Part shown: piece by piece, positions 10,155 through 18,930 of the stretch
How positions within the stretch are numbered: position 1 is the stretch's first letter
How the letters are laid out: every line of letters begins with the position of its first letter
Assembly (NCBI RefSeq): GCF_014642175.1
Contig: NZ_BMIL01000012.1
Coordinates: 1 to 64,000, forward strand
Direction: 5' to 3'
DNA: 64,000 nucleotides
Source of the DNA: Pedobacter quisquiliarum
Lineage (GTDB): Bacteria; Bacteroidota; Bacteroidia; Sphingobacteriales; Sphingobacteriaceae
Notes under the pieces: model-generated
Told to the model about the DNA's origin: nothing
Databases searched by the model: none
Seen by the model: the letters and a program-made list of their open reading frames with translations, nothing else
Made by a program: the position numbers and the translations under genes

Positions 10155-10175
10155 CTCCTTGCTATGCGAACATAG
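10155..10175 (-). promoter_or_regulatory. Strong Shine-Dalgarno site behind a TTCG-loop hairpin
   Basis: On the minus strand a small inverted repeat CTATG-TTCG-CATAG (10175-10162) is followed by AAGGAG (10160-10155) and, after 5 nt, the ATG at 10149. A full anti-rRNA ribosome-binding site is unusual in this phylum, and almost no other gene in the window shows one. Confidence 0.55.
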
Positions 10176-10202
10176 TGAAAATTGATAAATATGACTAATT
10201 AT

Positions 10203-10223
10203 ATAAGGCATTAAATGCCTTAT
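10203..10223 (-). terminator. Palindrome at the end of the DUF1456 gene
   Basis: A perfect 10-bp inverted repeat with a 1-nt centre (ATAAGGCATT/AATGCCTTAT) overlaps the DUF1456 stop codon (10220-10222). AT-rich sequence follows on the minus strand but without a pure T-run, so terminator function is a guess. Confidence 0.35.
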
Positions 10224-10462
10224 GCCTGGTCTTCATTTTTCGGTGCTCTGGGGCCGCGTTTATAGATAATCAATCCATTCAGGAAGTTCCTCAGGATCTG
10301 ATCTCCACAGGGTTTGAAGTTTGGATGGTCGGTACTCCTGAAAAAAGAACCAAGCTCACTCTTCGTAATTTTAAAATTTACAAGTTCCATGATCTTGATG
10401 ATCTCGTCGTTATTAAGCTCCAGCGCCACACGCAGCTTTTTAAATATATCGTTATTGCTCAT
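10220..10462 (-). CDS. DUF1456 family protein, single-repeat form
   Basis: Small soluble protein of 80 residues resembling one repeat of DUF1456 (YehS family): a helical N-terminus NNDIFKKLRVALELNNDEIIKIMEL, then the family-like FFRSTDHPNFKPCGDQILRNFLNGLIIYKRGPR. Many members carry two such units in about 150 residues; this one has one. Function of the family is unknown to me. It starts 1 nt after the helicase stop codon, so the two are almost certainly co-transcribed, which hints at an RNA-related role (inference). Confidence 0.75.
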   Translation of the reverse strand: MSNNDIFKKLRVALELNNDEIIKIMELVNFKITKSELGSFFRSTDHPNFKPCGDQILRNFLNGLIIYKRGPRAPKNEDQA

Positions 10463-10463
10463 A

Positions 10464-11771
10464 TTACATTGCTATCTCTATTTTCACCTTCTTGTTCTTG
10501 ATGCGCTCATTGGATAAAGCGGCCAGTACCTTATGACTCATCTTCCGCTTCACCGCCACATAGCTGCTCTGATCTTTAACTTCAATCAAGCCAACATCCT
10601 CTTTCTGCAGTCCACCTTTTTTCAGCAGCAAACCTACGATATCAATTTTATTCACCTTATCCTTTTTCCCGGCTGCGATGTAAAGCGTCTGCCATTCACT
10701 ATCTTTTGGCGGCTTCAAACCCTTGTCTTTTAAAACTTCGGTCTCAATGTCACCAGATAAGAATGGATATTTCTCATCATCCGCCATAATCAGGTATGCC
10801 GTGCCTTTGGCATTCATCCTCGCGGTCCGGCCGTTACGGTGTAAAAAGGCATCTTCGGTATAAGGGAGTTGGTAGTGTACAATGTACTGCACTTCAGGAA
10901 TGTCCAGACCTCTGGAGGCTAGGTCAGTGGTAATAAGCAGCTTGATGCTGCCATTACGAAACTTCAGCAGCGCACGTTCGCGCTCGTCCTGCTCCATACC
11001 ACCATGAAAGATGTCATGCGCAAGATCTTTGTCAATCAATAAATCACTTATGCGATCCACTGTCTCCCGGTGGTTGCAGAAAATCAGCGTACGTTCGTCA
11101 CCAATCCTGCAGATCAGTTTAAACAAAGTATTCAGTTTCTCTTCTGCGGTGGTCATCACCTTCTTCAGTTTCAAGTCTGGCGTAACTGCAGCACTGTTCA
11201 GGAAGTCGATCTCTGCGGCATTACGTACACCGGCAAAGTCTGGTATAACGTCCATCTTGGTTGCAGAGGTTAAAAAGCGTTGCTTAAGTGAACGCAGTTG
11301 CCCGATGATGTATGACATGTCGTCCTGAAAACCAAATTCCAGGGCTTTATCAAACTCATCCAGCACCAAAGCAGTGATGGTCGATTCGTCGAAGTTTTCA
11401 TGTTTAAGGTGGTAGGCAATTCGCCCGGGCGTGCCTATAAGCACCGCTGGTGCTTGTGCCAGGTTGTTCCGCTCAATCTTCACCGCATGACCGCCGTAAC
11501 AGCAGTTCACCTTAAAGCCTGTCCCCATGGCCTTGAACACCTGCTCAATTTGCAGGGCCAGCTCCCGGGATGGCACAAGGATCAACGCCTGAACGCCTTT
11601 AACCTCAGGATTAAGCAGCTGAAATACCGGCAATAAAAAGCCCAGCGTTTTTCCGGAGCCCGTAGGCGCTAGCAGGATGATGTCTTTGCCTTTTGCAGCA
11701 GCTGCAGTCGCAGCAACTTGCATCTGGTTTAAGGCGGTGATATTTAGATTCTCAAGAACTTTTTCTACCAT
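10464..11771 (-). CDS. DEAD-box-type RNA helicase, DbpA-like, with DEFD motif
   Basis: RNA helicase of 435 residues. It shows a Q-motif region (ALNQMQ), Walker A APTGSGKT (about 35-42), PSREL, TPGR, motif II as DEFD (137-140) instead of DEAD, SAT in motif III, and HRNGRTAR in motif VI. The C-terminal ~70 residues (YIAAGKKDKVNKIDIVGLLLKKGGL...GLIEVKDQSSYVAVKR) resemble the RNA-binding domain of DbpA, which binds 23S rRNA hairpin 92 in ribosome assembly. I start at the ATG at 11771 (MVEKV); a TTG at 11789 would add six residues. It leads a probable operon with DUF1456. Confidence 0.88.
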   Translation of the reverse strand: MVEKVLENLNITALNQMQVAATAAAAKGKDIILLAPTGSGKTLGFLLPVFQLLNPEVKGVQALILVPSRELALQIEQVFKAMGTGFKVNCCYGGHAVKIERNNLAQAPAVLIGTPGRIAYHLKHENFDESTITALVLDEFDKALEFGFQDDMSYIIGQLRSLKQRFLTSATKMDVIPDFAGVRNAAEIDFLNSAAVTPDLKLKKVMTTAEEKLNTLFKLICRIGDERTLIFCNHRETVDRISDLLIDKDLAHDIFHGGMEQDERERALLKFRNGSIKLLITTDLASRGLDIPEVQYIVHYQLPYTEDAFLHRNGRTARMNAKGTAYLIMADDEKYPFLSGDIETEVLKDKGLKPPKDSEWQTLYIAAGKKDKVNKIDIVGLLLKKGGLQKEDVGLIEVKDQSSYVAVKRKMSHKVLAALSNERIKNKKVKIEIAM

Positions 11772-11816
11772 AAGTTCCAAAGGTAACAAATCTGTCGGTA
11801 AGCACCGACCGGCACC

Positions 11817-12071
11817 TTAAAACTTAAGGTAGCGCTTTTTGAAGCGGCGCAAGGTTCTGTTAACCCTGGCGTCCATATGCATCAGCATGTCCCCTCTTTT
11901 TCTTACCAATGCGCTTACATAAGTATTCGCCTTTTGGATTGGCGTATAAAGATGGTCATCCAATAATTCAAGATATTTTTCATTTGATCTGCTTGCTTGT
12001 AGCAAATAGAATTCGTTCATCAAATCTGTGTTAATCGTGTTCATTGGAATGCTTTTTATTGATGCAACCAT
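11817..12071 (-). CDS. Hypothetical small basic protein
   Basis: Unrecognised 84-residue frame upstream of the helicase gene and in the same direction (gap about 45 bp). Sequence is mostly helical and basic at the C-terminus (ARVNRTLRRFKKRYLKF), with no signal peptide or membrane segment. There is an internal ATG near residue 10 (MNTINTD). It fills an otherwise empty space and has a clean ATG, but nothing in it identifies a family. Could be a DNA- or RNA-associated protein given its charge, or a chance frame. Confidence 0.5.
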   Translation of the reverse strand: MVASIKSIPMNTINTDLMNEFYLLQASRSNEKYLELLDDHLYTPIQKANTYVSALVRKRGDMLMHMDARVNRTLRRFKKRYLKF

Positions 12072-12151
12072 TTACAACTATAGCATAAACAACAATTCAC
12101 ATAATAAGTTGTTCTTAATATTGACAAACAAAATAAACTAACACGAATTAA

Positions 12152-13933
12152 ATGGATAGACACACCTATCAAACGGGTATCATAGGCAACTGTGCTTACC
12201 TGGCGCACATCAACAAAAACACGAATGTAGACTGGCTTTGCTGGCCACGATTTGACAGCTCTTTTGTATTCGGAGGCTTACTGGACGACGAAAAAGGCGG
12301 AGAGTTTTCCATCCGCCCGGCAGGTGAATATACCTCCAGACAGTTTTATCTGGAAAACACCAATATTCTTTGCACAGAAATCACCAACCCTGAAGGCACT
12401 TACCGCATTACCGACTTCGCGCCGCGTTTTCGTCAATATGAACGCTATTATAAACCTTTAATGTTCATCAGAAAAGTGGAGGTTATCAGTGGCAACCCAC
12501 GCGTAAAAGTAAAATGCAGACCTGTCTACAACTATGGTGAAGACAAATTTAGCCGCAGCCGCGGAAGCAATCATATCCTTTATGAATCTGGCAATGAAAC
12601 CTTACAGTTAAGCACCAACATCTCTTTAAGTTATATCGAAGATGAACGCTATTTCGCGCTTAATGAACCCAAATATTTAATCACCACCTTCGGCTACAAG
12701 CTTGAGGCACCAATAGACAGTACTGCAGAACGCTTCCTATTAAGCACGAAGCAATACTGGCGTACCTGGATTAAACATTCTTCTATCGCGGGCTTCCAAC
12801 AGCCAGTGGTCATCCGCTCTGCGCTCGTTTTGAAGATCCACCAATACGAAGACACTGGCGCCATCATCGCGGCGAGTACAACCAGTCTTCCGGAACATCC
12901 GGGAAGCGTGAGAAACTGGGATTACCGCTATTGCTGGATGCGCGACACGTACTACGTGATCACTGCGCTAAACCACATCGGCCATTTCGAAGAAATGGAG
13001 CGCTATTTTAATTACATCACGGACATTTCTTTCCGCAATGATGAACGTTACCAGCCACTTTTCGGCATCGCCGGAGAACGCAAGCTTACCGAACGCATTC
13101 TGGACCACATCAAAGGCTACCAGGGTAACCAACCGGTAAGGATCGGTAATCAAGCGTTCGAGCACATCCAGAATGACATATATGGCCAGGTGCTGATATC
13201 TATGCTACCGCTTTACCATGATAACCGTTTCATCTTTGATGAACGTCATGGCTCTGCGCAGTGGCTGGACTATCTGCTGAAGAAGATTGAACGTACCATT
13301 GACGAAAAAGATGCCGGCATCTGGGAGTTCCGTAACATTGCCAATCACCATTGCTACACGAACTTATTCCAGTGGGCAGGTGCGAATGCTGCTTTGAAGA
13401 TGGCAACAACCATCAACGACGAGAAGAGTAAGGAACGTGCCCAAATCTTAATTGATAAAGCAGCTAAATATATTGAAGATTGTTATGATCCCATACGTAA
13501 AGTGTACACGCACGGCGTTGGCAGCCCACACCTGGATGCGAGCACACTGCAACTTATCCTGATGAACTACCTGGATCCGCAATCGCAAAAAGCAAAAGAT
13601 CACCTGCTTGCTGTTGAAGCGGAGCTGAAAGCACCAAACGGTCTTTTCTACCGCTACAAACATGCCGATGATTTTGGAAAACCGAAATCGACCTTTTTGA
13701 TTTGTGCATTCTGGTATGTGGAAGCATTAGCTTGTGTTGGCCGCATAGATGATGCCATCAGGGAGTTTGAATCCCTGATGCAATATGGCAATCACCTTGA
13801 TCTATTTAGTGAGGATATTGATGAGCATGACGGTAGTCAGTGGGGCAACTTCCCACAGGCTTATAGCCATGTAGGTTTGATGAATGCTGCCCACCGAATC
13901 GCCATCAAATTAGATAGACCAGTTTTTCTTTAA
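12152..13933 (+). CDS. Glycoside hydrolase family 15 protein (glucoamylase/trehalase type)
   Basis: Cytoplasmic GH15 enzyme of 593 residues with no signal peptide. The N-terminal beta-sandwich (GNCAYLAHINKN..VDWLCWPRFDSS) precedes an (alpha/alpha)6 barrel that carries NWDYRYCWMRD (255-265), GIWEFRN near 390 and the C-terminal DEHDGSQWGNFPQAYSHVGL block with the second catalytic acid region. GH15 includes glucoamylases, glucodextranases and, in actinobacteria, trehalases. The convergent neighbour makes trehalose, so a trehalose- or glucan-cleaving role is suggested by context only. Its stop codon overlaps the neighbour's stop codon. Confidence 0.9.
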   Translation: MDRHTYQTGIIGNCAYLAHINKNTNVDWLCWPRFDSSFVFGGLLDDEKGGEFSIRPAGEYTSRQFYLENTNILCTEITNPEGTYRITDFAPRFRQYERYYKPLMFIRKVEVISGNPRVKVKCRPVYNYGEDKFSRSRGSNHILYESGNETLQLSTNISLSYIEDERYFALNEPKYLITTFGYKLEAPIDSTAERFLLSTKQYWRTWIKHSSIAGFQQPVVIRSALVLKIHQYEDTGAIIAASTTSLPEHPGSVRNWDYRYCWMRDTYYVITALNHIGHFEEMERYFNYITDISFRNDERYQPLFGIAGERKLTERILDHIKGYQGNQPVRIGNQAFEHIQNDIYGQVLISMLPLYHDNRFIFDERHGSAQWLDYLLKKIERTIDEKDAGIWEFRNIANHHCYTNLFQWAGANAALKMATTINDEKSKERAQILIDKAAKYIEDCYDPIRKVYTHGVGSPHLDASTLQLILMNYLDPQSQKAKDHLLAVEAELKAPNGLFYRYKHADDFGKPKSTFLICAFWYVEALACVGRIDDAIREFESLMQYGNHLDLFSEDIDEHDGSQWGNFPQAYSHVGLMNAAHRIAIKLDRPVFL

Positions 13934-16107
13934 CTGATCAGACTTGTTAACAGGGACCTGACTTCGGTCGGGTTCCTTAAATAATACCGTGCAGCGGAAA
14001 TGTTACTGCCAACCTTTATGGTATAGGCTTCCTCCGGAATGGCTTTAAAGATATCCTCGTCTGTATGGTCATCGCCTAATGCGATAATGAAGTCCGGATG
14101 GTTATCATGCATCCAGTTTAAAGCTGCCTTACCTTTATTAACCTCAATATTTTTAAATTCAAGCACCTTATTTCCAGGCATCAACTGCAATCCATTATCC
14201 GCAACCATGATGCGCAAATGATTGATGATTTCCTGCGCTCGCAGCTCCCCAAGACCTTCTTCCACTTTGCGATAGTGCCACACCAGCGAATAACTTTTCT
14301 CTTCAATGAAAGATCCCGGCGTACGATCGGTATAAGTTTCCAGTACTGCACGGATATCAAGCTTCCACTTGTCGGTTAATAGTGGCAGGCTTTTCCACTC
14401 GCTGCCCGATTTTTTTTGCCATGCACCATGTTCGGCAATCATATCCAGTTTCAGGTGCCCAAACCAATCTTCGAGCGTCTGGTGTCTTCTTCCGCTGATG
14501 ATAATCACTTTGTTGCCTGGTACGTTGGAAAGGCCAGTAAGCAATTGTAACAGTTCTTCATCTGGGGAGGCTTTGTCAATATCTCCTTTAAAGCCAACCA
14601 GGGTTCCATCATAATCCAGGAACAGGTAGCGCTCGCCAGCGTTTGTATATGCAGTTTTAATTCCTTCACGTATAGATGCCGACGCGTATTTAGTAAGCAA
14701 GGCTGCTTGCATTTCTTTCACCTCGTTCAGTTTATCCATAAAATTCTTTACCCAAAGATGTATGTTAAATTTCTTCACAATAGCCCGCATGCTCTTCATG
14801 CGGTGCTCCTGCTCCTGCTCGCTCATGTTAAGCGCCTGCAACAGATTGCGCATGATTTCGCCAATGTTGTTCGGGTTCACAATCAGCGCATCGTTCAATT
14901 CCTTAGAAGCACCTGCCATTTCACTCAGGATTAACACCCCCCGATTGTCGGTCTTGGATGCAACAAACTCCTTGCTCACCAGGTTCATACCGTCGCGCAT
15001 CGGTGTAACCAGGCAAACGTCTGCGGTTCTATACAATGCGGATAAAAACTCAATCGGAAAAGACCGATAAAAATAGTGCACGGGCGCCCAGTTCAGCGTT
15101 CTGAACTTTGCATTGATGTTGCCAACCAGCTGATCAATCTGCTCCCGCAGCTCTTTATACTGCGGCACGGTGTCTCTCGAAGGCACTACAATCATGTACA
15201 ATTCTACCTTTTCAATATATTGGGGATGAAGATGCAGGAACAGTTCGAAGGCCTGCAAGCGCGGGATAATCCCCTTGCTATAGTCCAGGCGGTCGATGGA
15301 AAGGATCATTCTCGAACCCTGTTTAGATTCTTTGAAAGACTGTATGTGTGCACTAACCCGTTCGTTATCAGCTAAACGCTCAAATTTATCGTCATCAATC
15401 CCCATAGGGAATGCTTCCACTACAATCTGCCGTTCGTTGTAGGTGATGACGTTGTTGGCGTATTTGGAGGTGGACAGCTTGCTTGCTGCACTTAGAAAGT
15501 GTCGCACATCATCGAAGGTGTGGAAGCCCAGCAAATCTGCGCCGAACATGCCGGCAAGTAGTTCTTCTCGCCACGGAATCAGGCGAAAGATTTCATAAGA
15601 TGGAAATGGAATATGCTGGAAGAATCCAATCGTAACATGTGCCTGTCGCGCGCGTACAAGACCCGGCAACAATAATAATTGATAGTCATGGACCCATACC
15701 GTGTCACCCTCATGCAAATGCGCTTCAACAGCATCTGCAAATTTGGTATTTACAGTCTGATAAAAATCCCAGTAACTCTGCTCATAGTTGGCATAGGTGG
15801 TCATGTAGTGGAACACCGGCCATAGCACTTCATTGGAGAAGCCTTCGTAGTATTGATAAATCTCTTCATTGCTGAGGAATACCGGAATCAAATTCAACTC
15901 TGCGAGTTTCTCGGTAACTTCCTGCTGCCGGTCTTCCGGAACTTCCAGTCCCGGCCAGCCAATCCAAACGTTATCGCCCGTCTTGTATATGGAGCCTAAA
16001 CCTGTTGCCAGGCCCCCTTCACTAGGACTTAGTTCATAAACCCCATCCTTTTCTACAATTTTCACAGGAAGACGGTTGGAAACAATAATGGTTTTATTCT
16101 TTGTCAT
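13930..16107 (-). CDS. Bifunctional trehalose-6-phosphate synthase/phosphatase
   Basis: Fusion of 725 residues. The N-terminal ~470 residues are a GT20 trehalose-6-phosphate synthase (SNRLPVKI, SEGGLATGLGSIY, VWVHDYQLLLLPGL, LSIDRLDYSKGI, PMRDGMNLVSKEFVA), which joins glucose from UDP-glucose to glucose 6-phosphate. The C-terminal ~240 residues are a HAD-type phosphatase (LFLDYDGTLVGF with the two catalytic aspartates, IIISGRR, GDDHTDEDIF) that releases trehalose. Separate otsA/otsB genes in enterobacteria correspond to this one protein. The product is a compatible solute. It converges on the GH15 gene with a 4-bp overlap. Confidence 0.95.
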   Translation of the reverse strand: MTKNKTIIVSNRLPVKIVEKDGVYELSPSEGGLATGLGSIYKTGDNVWIGWPGLEVPEDRQQEVTEKLAELNLIPVFLSNEEIYQYYEGFSNEVLWPVFHYMTTYANYEQSYWDFYQTVNTKFADAVEAHLHEGDTVWVHDYQLLLLPGLVRARQAHVTIGFFQHIPFPSYEIFRLIPWREELLAGMFGADLLGFHTFDDVRHFLSAASKLSTSKYANNVITYNERQIVVEAFPMGIDDDKFERLADNERVSAHIQSFKESKQGSRMILSIDRLDYSKGIIPRLQAFELFLHLHPQYIEKVELYMIVVPSRDTVPQYKELREQIDQLVGNINAKFRTLNWAPVHYFYRSFPIEFLSALYRTADVCLVTPMRDGMNLVSKEFVASKTDNRGVLILSEMAGASKELNDALIVNPNNIGEIMRNLLQALNMSEQEQEHRMKSMRAIVKKFNIHLWVKNFMDKLNEVKEMQAALLTKYASASIREGIKTAYTNAGERYLFLDYDGTLVGFKGDIDKASPDEELLQLLTGLSNVPGNKVIIISGRRHQTLEDWFGHLKLDMIAEHGAWQKKSGSEWKSLPLLTDKWKLDIRAVLETYTDRTPGSFIEEKSYSLVWHYRKVEEGLGELRAQEIINHLRIMVADNGLQLMPGNKVLEFKNIEVNKGKAALNWMHDNHPDFIIALGDDHTDEDIFKAIPEEAYTIKVGSNISAARYYLRNPTEVRSLLTSLIS

Positions 16108-16296
16108 ATGTACTATTACTACCCTTATGAAAGGCTATTGTTTTGAGTTTTTCGAGATTTCACAAAGCACAAACCTTACATTTTCTAGTCTTTAATTCCC
16201 GTAACCGCCTGATATTAAGGAATTAAGTAGTGGATTTAACATCTATTTAATCGCGAAACACCTATCTTAGGGTAGCGACATTCTAAATCTACTCCA

Positions 16297-16770
16297 ATGA
16301 ACTGGAAAAAATTCAGCGGCGAGCTTATCCACAAGCCGATACTAAAAGAAATTGAACAGGCTATTATCCGGGAAACCGAAAACGGGTACAAACTAAAGAT
16401 CTGTATTGGTACAGATTCACAGGTAAAGGGACCCATCACAAACTTCGCGACCGTCATCGTTTTGCTGCGTGCGCATCATGGCGGATTCATGTACATTCAT
16501 CAGGAAAAGTCTACCCATAGGATGGGTATTAAGGAGCGCATGCTCGCGGAGGTGCAGAAATCCATCGAAACCGCTTATTCCATTTGCGACTTACTGGACC
16601 TCTATGATGTCGGACTGGAGGTTCATGCCGACATCAATACCAGTCCATCTTTCAAATCAAACAAGGCGCTTAATGAAGCGATGGGTTACATTTTGAGTAT
16701 GGGCTTTATCTTTAAAGCGAAGCCCGAAGCTTTTGCAAGTTCTACCTGCGCAGATAAAATGGTACACTAG
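16297..16770 (+). CDS. RNase H-like YkuK (DUF458) family protein
   Basis: A 157-residue soluble protein with the DUF458/YkuK signature, an RNase H-like fold predicted for this family: CIGTDSQVKG near residue 49, then KSTHRMGIKERMLAEVQKSIETA, VHADINTS, and the C-terminal GFIFKAKPEAFASSTCADKMVH. The aspartates in TDSQ, HADIN and CADK are candidates for metal binding. Function is not established. The gene is convergent with the ammonium channel gene and shares a hairpin at their 3' ends. Confidence 0.85.
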   Translation: MNWKKFSGELIHKPILKEIEQAIIRETENGYKLKICIGTDSQVKGPITNFATVIVLLRAHHGGFMYIHQEKSTHRMGIKERMLAEVQKSIETAYSICDLLDLYDVGLEVHADINTSPSFKSNKALNEAMGYILSMGFIFKAKPEAFASSTCADKMVH

Positions 16771-16789
16771 TTCCAGCTAGGCTGGAACT
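16769..16789. terminator. Hairpin containing both stop codons of convergent genes
   Basis: A perfect 9-bp stem (AGTTCCAGC at 16769-16777, GCTGGAACT at 16781-16789) with a TAG loop. The YkuK stop (16768-16770) enters the left arm and the amt stop (16777-16779) lies at the loop edge. T-runs are weak, so efficiency as a terminator is uncertain. Confidence 0.45.
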
Positions 16790-18204
16790 TTATGCAAGGT
16801 ATCTATCTTATGCAGCGTATCTACTTCGATAATGGTTTCAACCGGGCTATTTTCCACGAAGAGCGTGCCCTGGTAGTATTTTTCATTATGCTGCGAGGCA
16901 TCTAACCCTTCTTCTTCTTCGGCAGAGCTCACGCGGATTGGCTGAATCAGGTTCACCAGCTTGAATATACCGTAAGACATCACAAAGCTGAAGGTTACTA
17001 CAATCGCGACACCTTTAAGCTGGGTAAGAAAGAACGTCGCATCTCCATAAAAGAGACCGTCAAAGCCAGCAGGATTGATCTGTTTACTCGCAAACACCCC
17101 GGTTAAGATCATACCAACAATACCACCTACTCCATGGCAAGGGAATACGTCCAATGTATCATCCAGGCTGGTACGGGATTTCCACATCACAGCCAGGTTG
17201 GATATGATCGCTGCAACCACACCAATGAAAATACTTACCGGAATGGCCACAAATCCTGCACTCGGCGTGATGGCCACCAAGCCAACAACGGCACCGATGC
17301 AGAAGCCAAGTACGGAAGGCTTTTTACCACGCAACACATCGAAAAACATCCAGGAAAGGCCTGCGGCACCTGCAGCCATATTGGTGGTTGCGAAAGCACT
17401 TACTGCTAGCGCTCCAGAGCCGAAGGCAGAACCACCATTGAAGCCAAACCATCCGAACCAAAGCAATCCAGTGCCTATTAATACATAAGGGATATTTGCT
17501 GGTGGTATTTCCTTGTTCTCGATATGGGATTTACGACGCTTCAATACCAGCGCACCAGCAAGTGCCGCCATCCCTGCAGAAATGTGTACGACCGTCCCGC
17601 CAGCAAAATCCAGGACACCCATTTTTAACAAGAATCCTTCCGGATGCCAGGTCCAATGTGCCAGTGGAGAATACACAAAAACCGAGAAGAGTACAATAAA
17701 GAGAATATAAGAAGTAAAACGAATCCGCTCTGCTACTGCACCTACAACTAATCCTGGGGTAATGATGGCAAACATCAACTGGAATACCGCGAATAAGGTC
17801 AGCGGAATGGTTGGTGCTGCTGCCCATGGCGCCCCAGAATTTACATTCTGAAAAAATGCGAAGGTGGCTGGATTACCGATGATGCCGTTAATGCTCTCTC
17901 CAAATGCAAGACTGAAACTAACCACTACCCACATCACCGTAATGACGCCCGCGGCAACCACACTCTTAATCATCGTAGAAAGCACATTTTTACGATGTAC
18001 CATACCTCCATAGAAGAAAGCAAGGCCAGGTGTCATTAAAAACACTAGTGCTGCTGAAATTAAAATCCATGCAATGTCGGCCGAATTATACGTTCCTTCA
18101 TCAAAATTCGGCATTACCGGAAAGTAGAGGCATAAAATACCAATTAGCAGCAACAAAACGAATGGAAGGCTTTGTCTTAGGGTTAAATTTTTCATATTAT
18201 CCAT
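16777..18204 (-). CDS. amt: Ammonium transporter, Amt family
   Basis: Ammonium channel of 475 residues with about 11-12 membrane segments. The twin histidines of the conducting pore are H207 (GGTVVHISAG) and H357 (PCHGVGGIVG); RKNVLSTM and the FGFNGGSA and GAAGLSWMF motifs are also present. An N-terminal hydrophobic segment may be cleaved or retained. The cytosolic C-tail is extended and ends with a short duplicated stretch, DTLHKI-DTLHKV. No glnK/PII gene is adjacent, unusual relative to proteobacterial amtB-glnK pairs. A strong promoter match lies about 60 nt upstream. Confidence 0.93.
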   Translation of the reverse strand: MDNMKNLTLRQSLPFVLLLLIGILCLYFPVMPNFDEGTYNSADIAWILISAALVFLMTPGLAFFYGGMVHRKNVLSTMIKSVVAAGVITVMWVVVSFSLAFGESINGIIGNPATFAFFQNVNSGAPWAAAPTIPLTLFAVFQLMFAIITPGLVVGAVAERIRFTSYILFIVLFSVFVYSPLAHWTWHPEGFLLKMGVLDFAGGTVVHISAGMAALAGALVLKRRKSHIENKEIPPANIPYVLIGTGLLWFGWFGFNGGSAFGSGALAVSAFATTNMAAGAAGLSWMFFDVLRGKKPSVLGFCIGAVVGLVAITPSAGFVAIPVSIFIGVVAAIISNLAVMWKSRTSLDDTLDVFPCHGVGGIVGMILTGVFASKQINPAGFDGLFYGDATFFLTQLKGVAIVVTFSFVMSYGIFKLVNLIQPIRVSSAEEEEGLDASQHNEKYYQGTLFVENSPVETIIEVDTLHKIDTLHKVPA

Positions 18205-18265
18205 TTTAAAACAGGCGAATTATTAACAAACACCAACAATAGTAGAAATATTGAGGTCTATATTT

Positions 18266-18298
18266 CAAAAATACAGTCTTTAATCTTAAAATCTCAAA
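18266..18298 (-). promoter_or_regulatory. Bacteroidota promoter for amt
   Basis: Read on the minus strand: TTTG (18298-18295), a 21-nt spacer, then TATTTTTG (18273-18266). This is an exact match to the TTTG/TAnnTTTG consensus at normal spacing. Predicted transcription start is near 18260, giving a leader of about 56 nt. Confidence 0.7.
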
Positions 18299-18447
18299 GT
18301 TATTTTCACAAAAAACACCATCATAGACGCAACACTTACAAAAAGATAATATTTACACGCCTTGATAATCTAAATTTTGCATTTAACAGCAGCAATTTTG
18401 CTCAAAAACACAAATAAACATGTAGCAAAAAAGATTGTTATGGGAAT

Positions 18448-18930
18448 ATGAAATCATATCACCTGGAATTTAGCCAGAAAATGCCGATCAGCCTCTCAGA
18501 GGCATGGGCATTCTTCTCTTCACCCTTAAATTTAGCGAAGATTACCCCTAAAGAGATGGCCTTTACCGTCACTTCGAATACCACCGAAACCACCAGAATG
18601 TATCCTGGCATGATCATAACCTACAAGGTTTCGCCTGTATTGGGGATTAAAATAGACTGGATGACGGAAATCACCCAGGTGCAACATGAAAAATACTTTA
18701 TTGACGAGCAACGATTTGGCCCATATAAGTTCTGGCACCACCAGCATCACTTTCAGGAGATACCAGGTGGTGTGCTGATGAATGACATCCTGACCTATGG
18801 TATGCCTTTCGGCGTGTTCGGTCAAATGGCAAATGGCATATTTGTAGCAGACAAGCTACAGCAGATCTTCAGTTACCGGAAAGAAAAAGTGGAGGCGCTG
18901 TTTGGAACCTACAGTACGCCTACTTCATAG
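18448..18930 (+). CDS. SRPBCC family (START-like) protein
   Basis: Soluble 160-residue protein with the SRPBCC/START-like ligand-binding pattern: LEFSQKMPISLSEAWAFFSSPLNLAKITPKEMAF at the start (helix-grip entry), a central beta-sheet (YKVSPVLGIKIDWMTEIT, YFIDEQRFGPYKFWHHQHHF), and a C-terminal long helix (GVFGQMANGIFVADKLQQIFSYRKEKV). Such proteins bind hydrophobic ligands; the ligand is unknown. Its 3' end overlaps the convergent radical SAM gene by 22 bp. Confidence 0.8.
   Translation: MKSYHLEFSQKMPISLSEAWAFFSSPLNLAKITPKEMAFTVTSNTTETTRMYPGMIITYKVSPVLGIKIDWMTEITQVQHEKYFIDEQRFGPYKFWHHQHHFQEIPGGVLMNDILTYGMPFGVFGQMANGIFVADKLQQIFSYRKEKVEALFGTYSTPTS

Noticed and set aside
12152..16107. A mobile or acquired trehalose island
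   Set aside because: No integrase, tRNA, direct repeats or visible composition shift flanks the pair.
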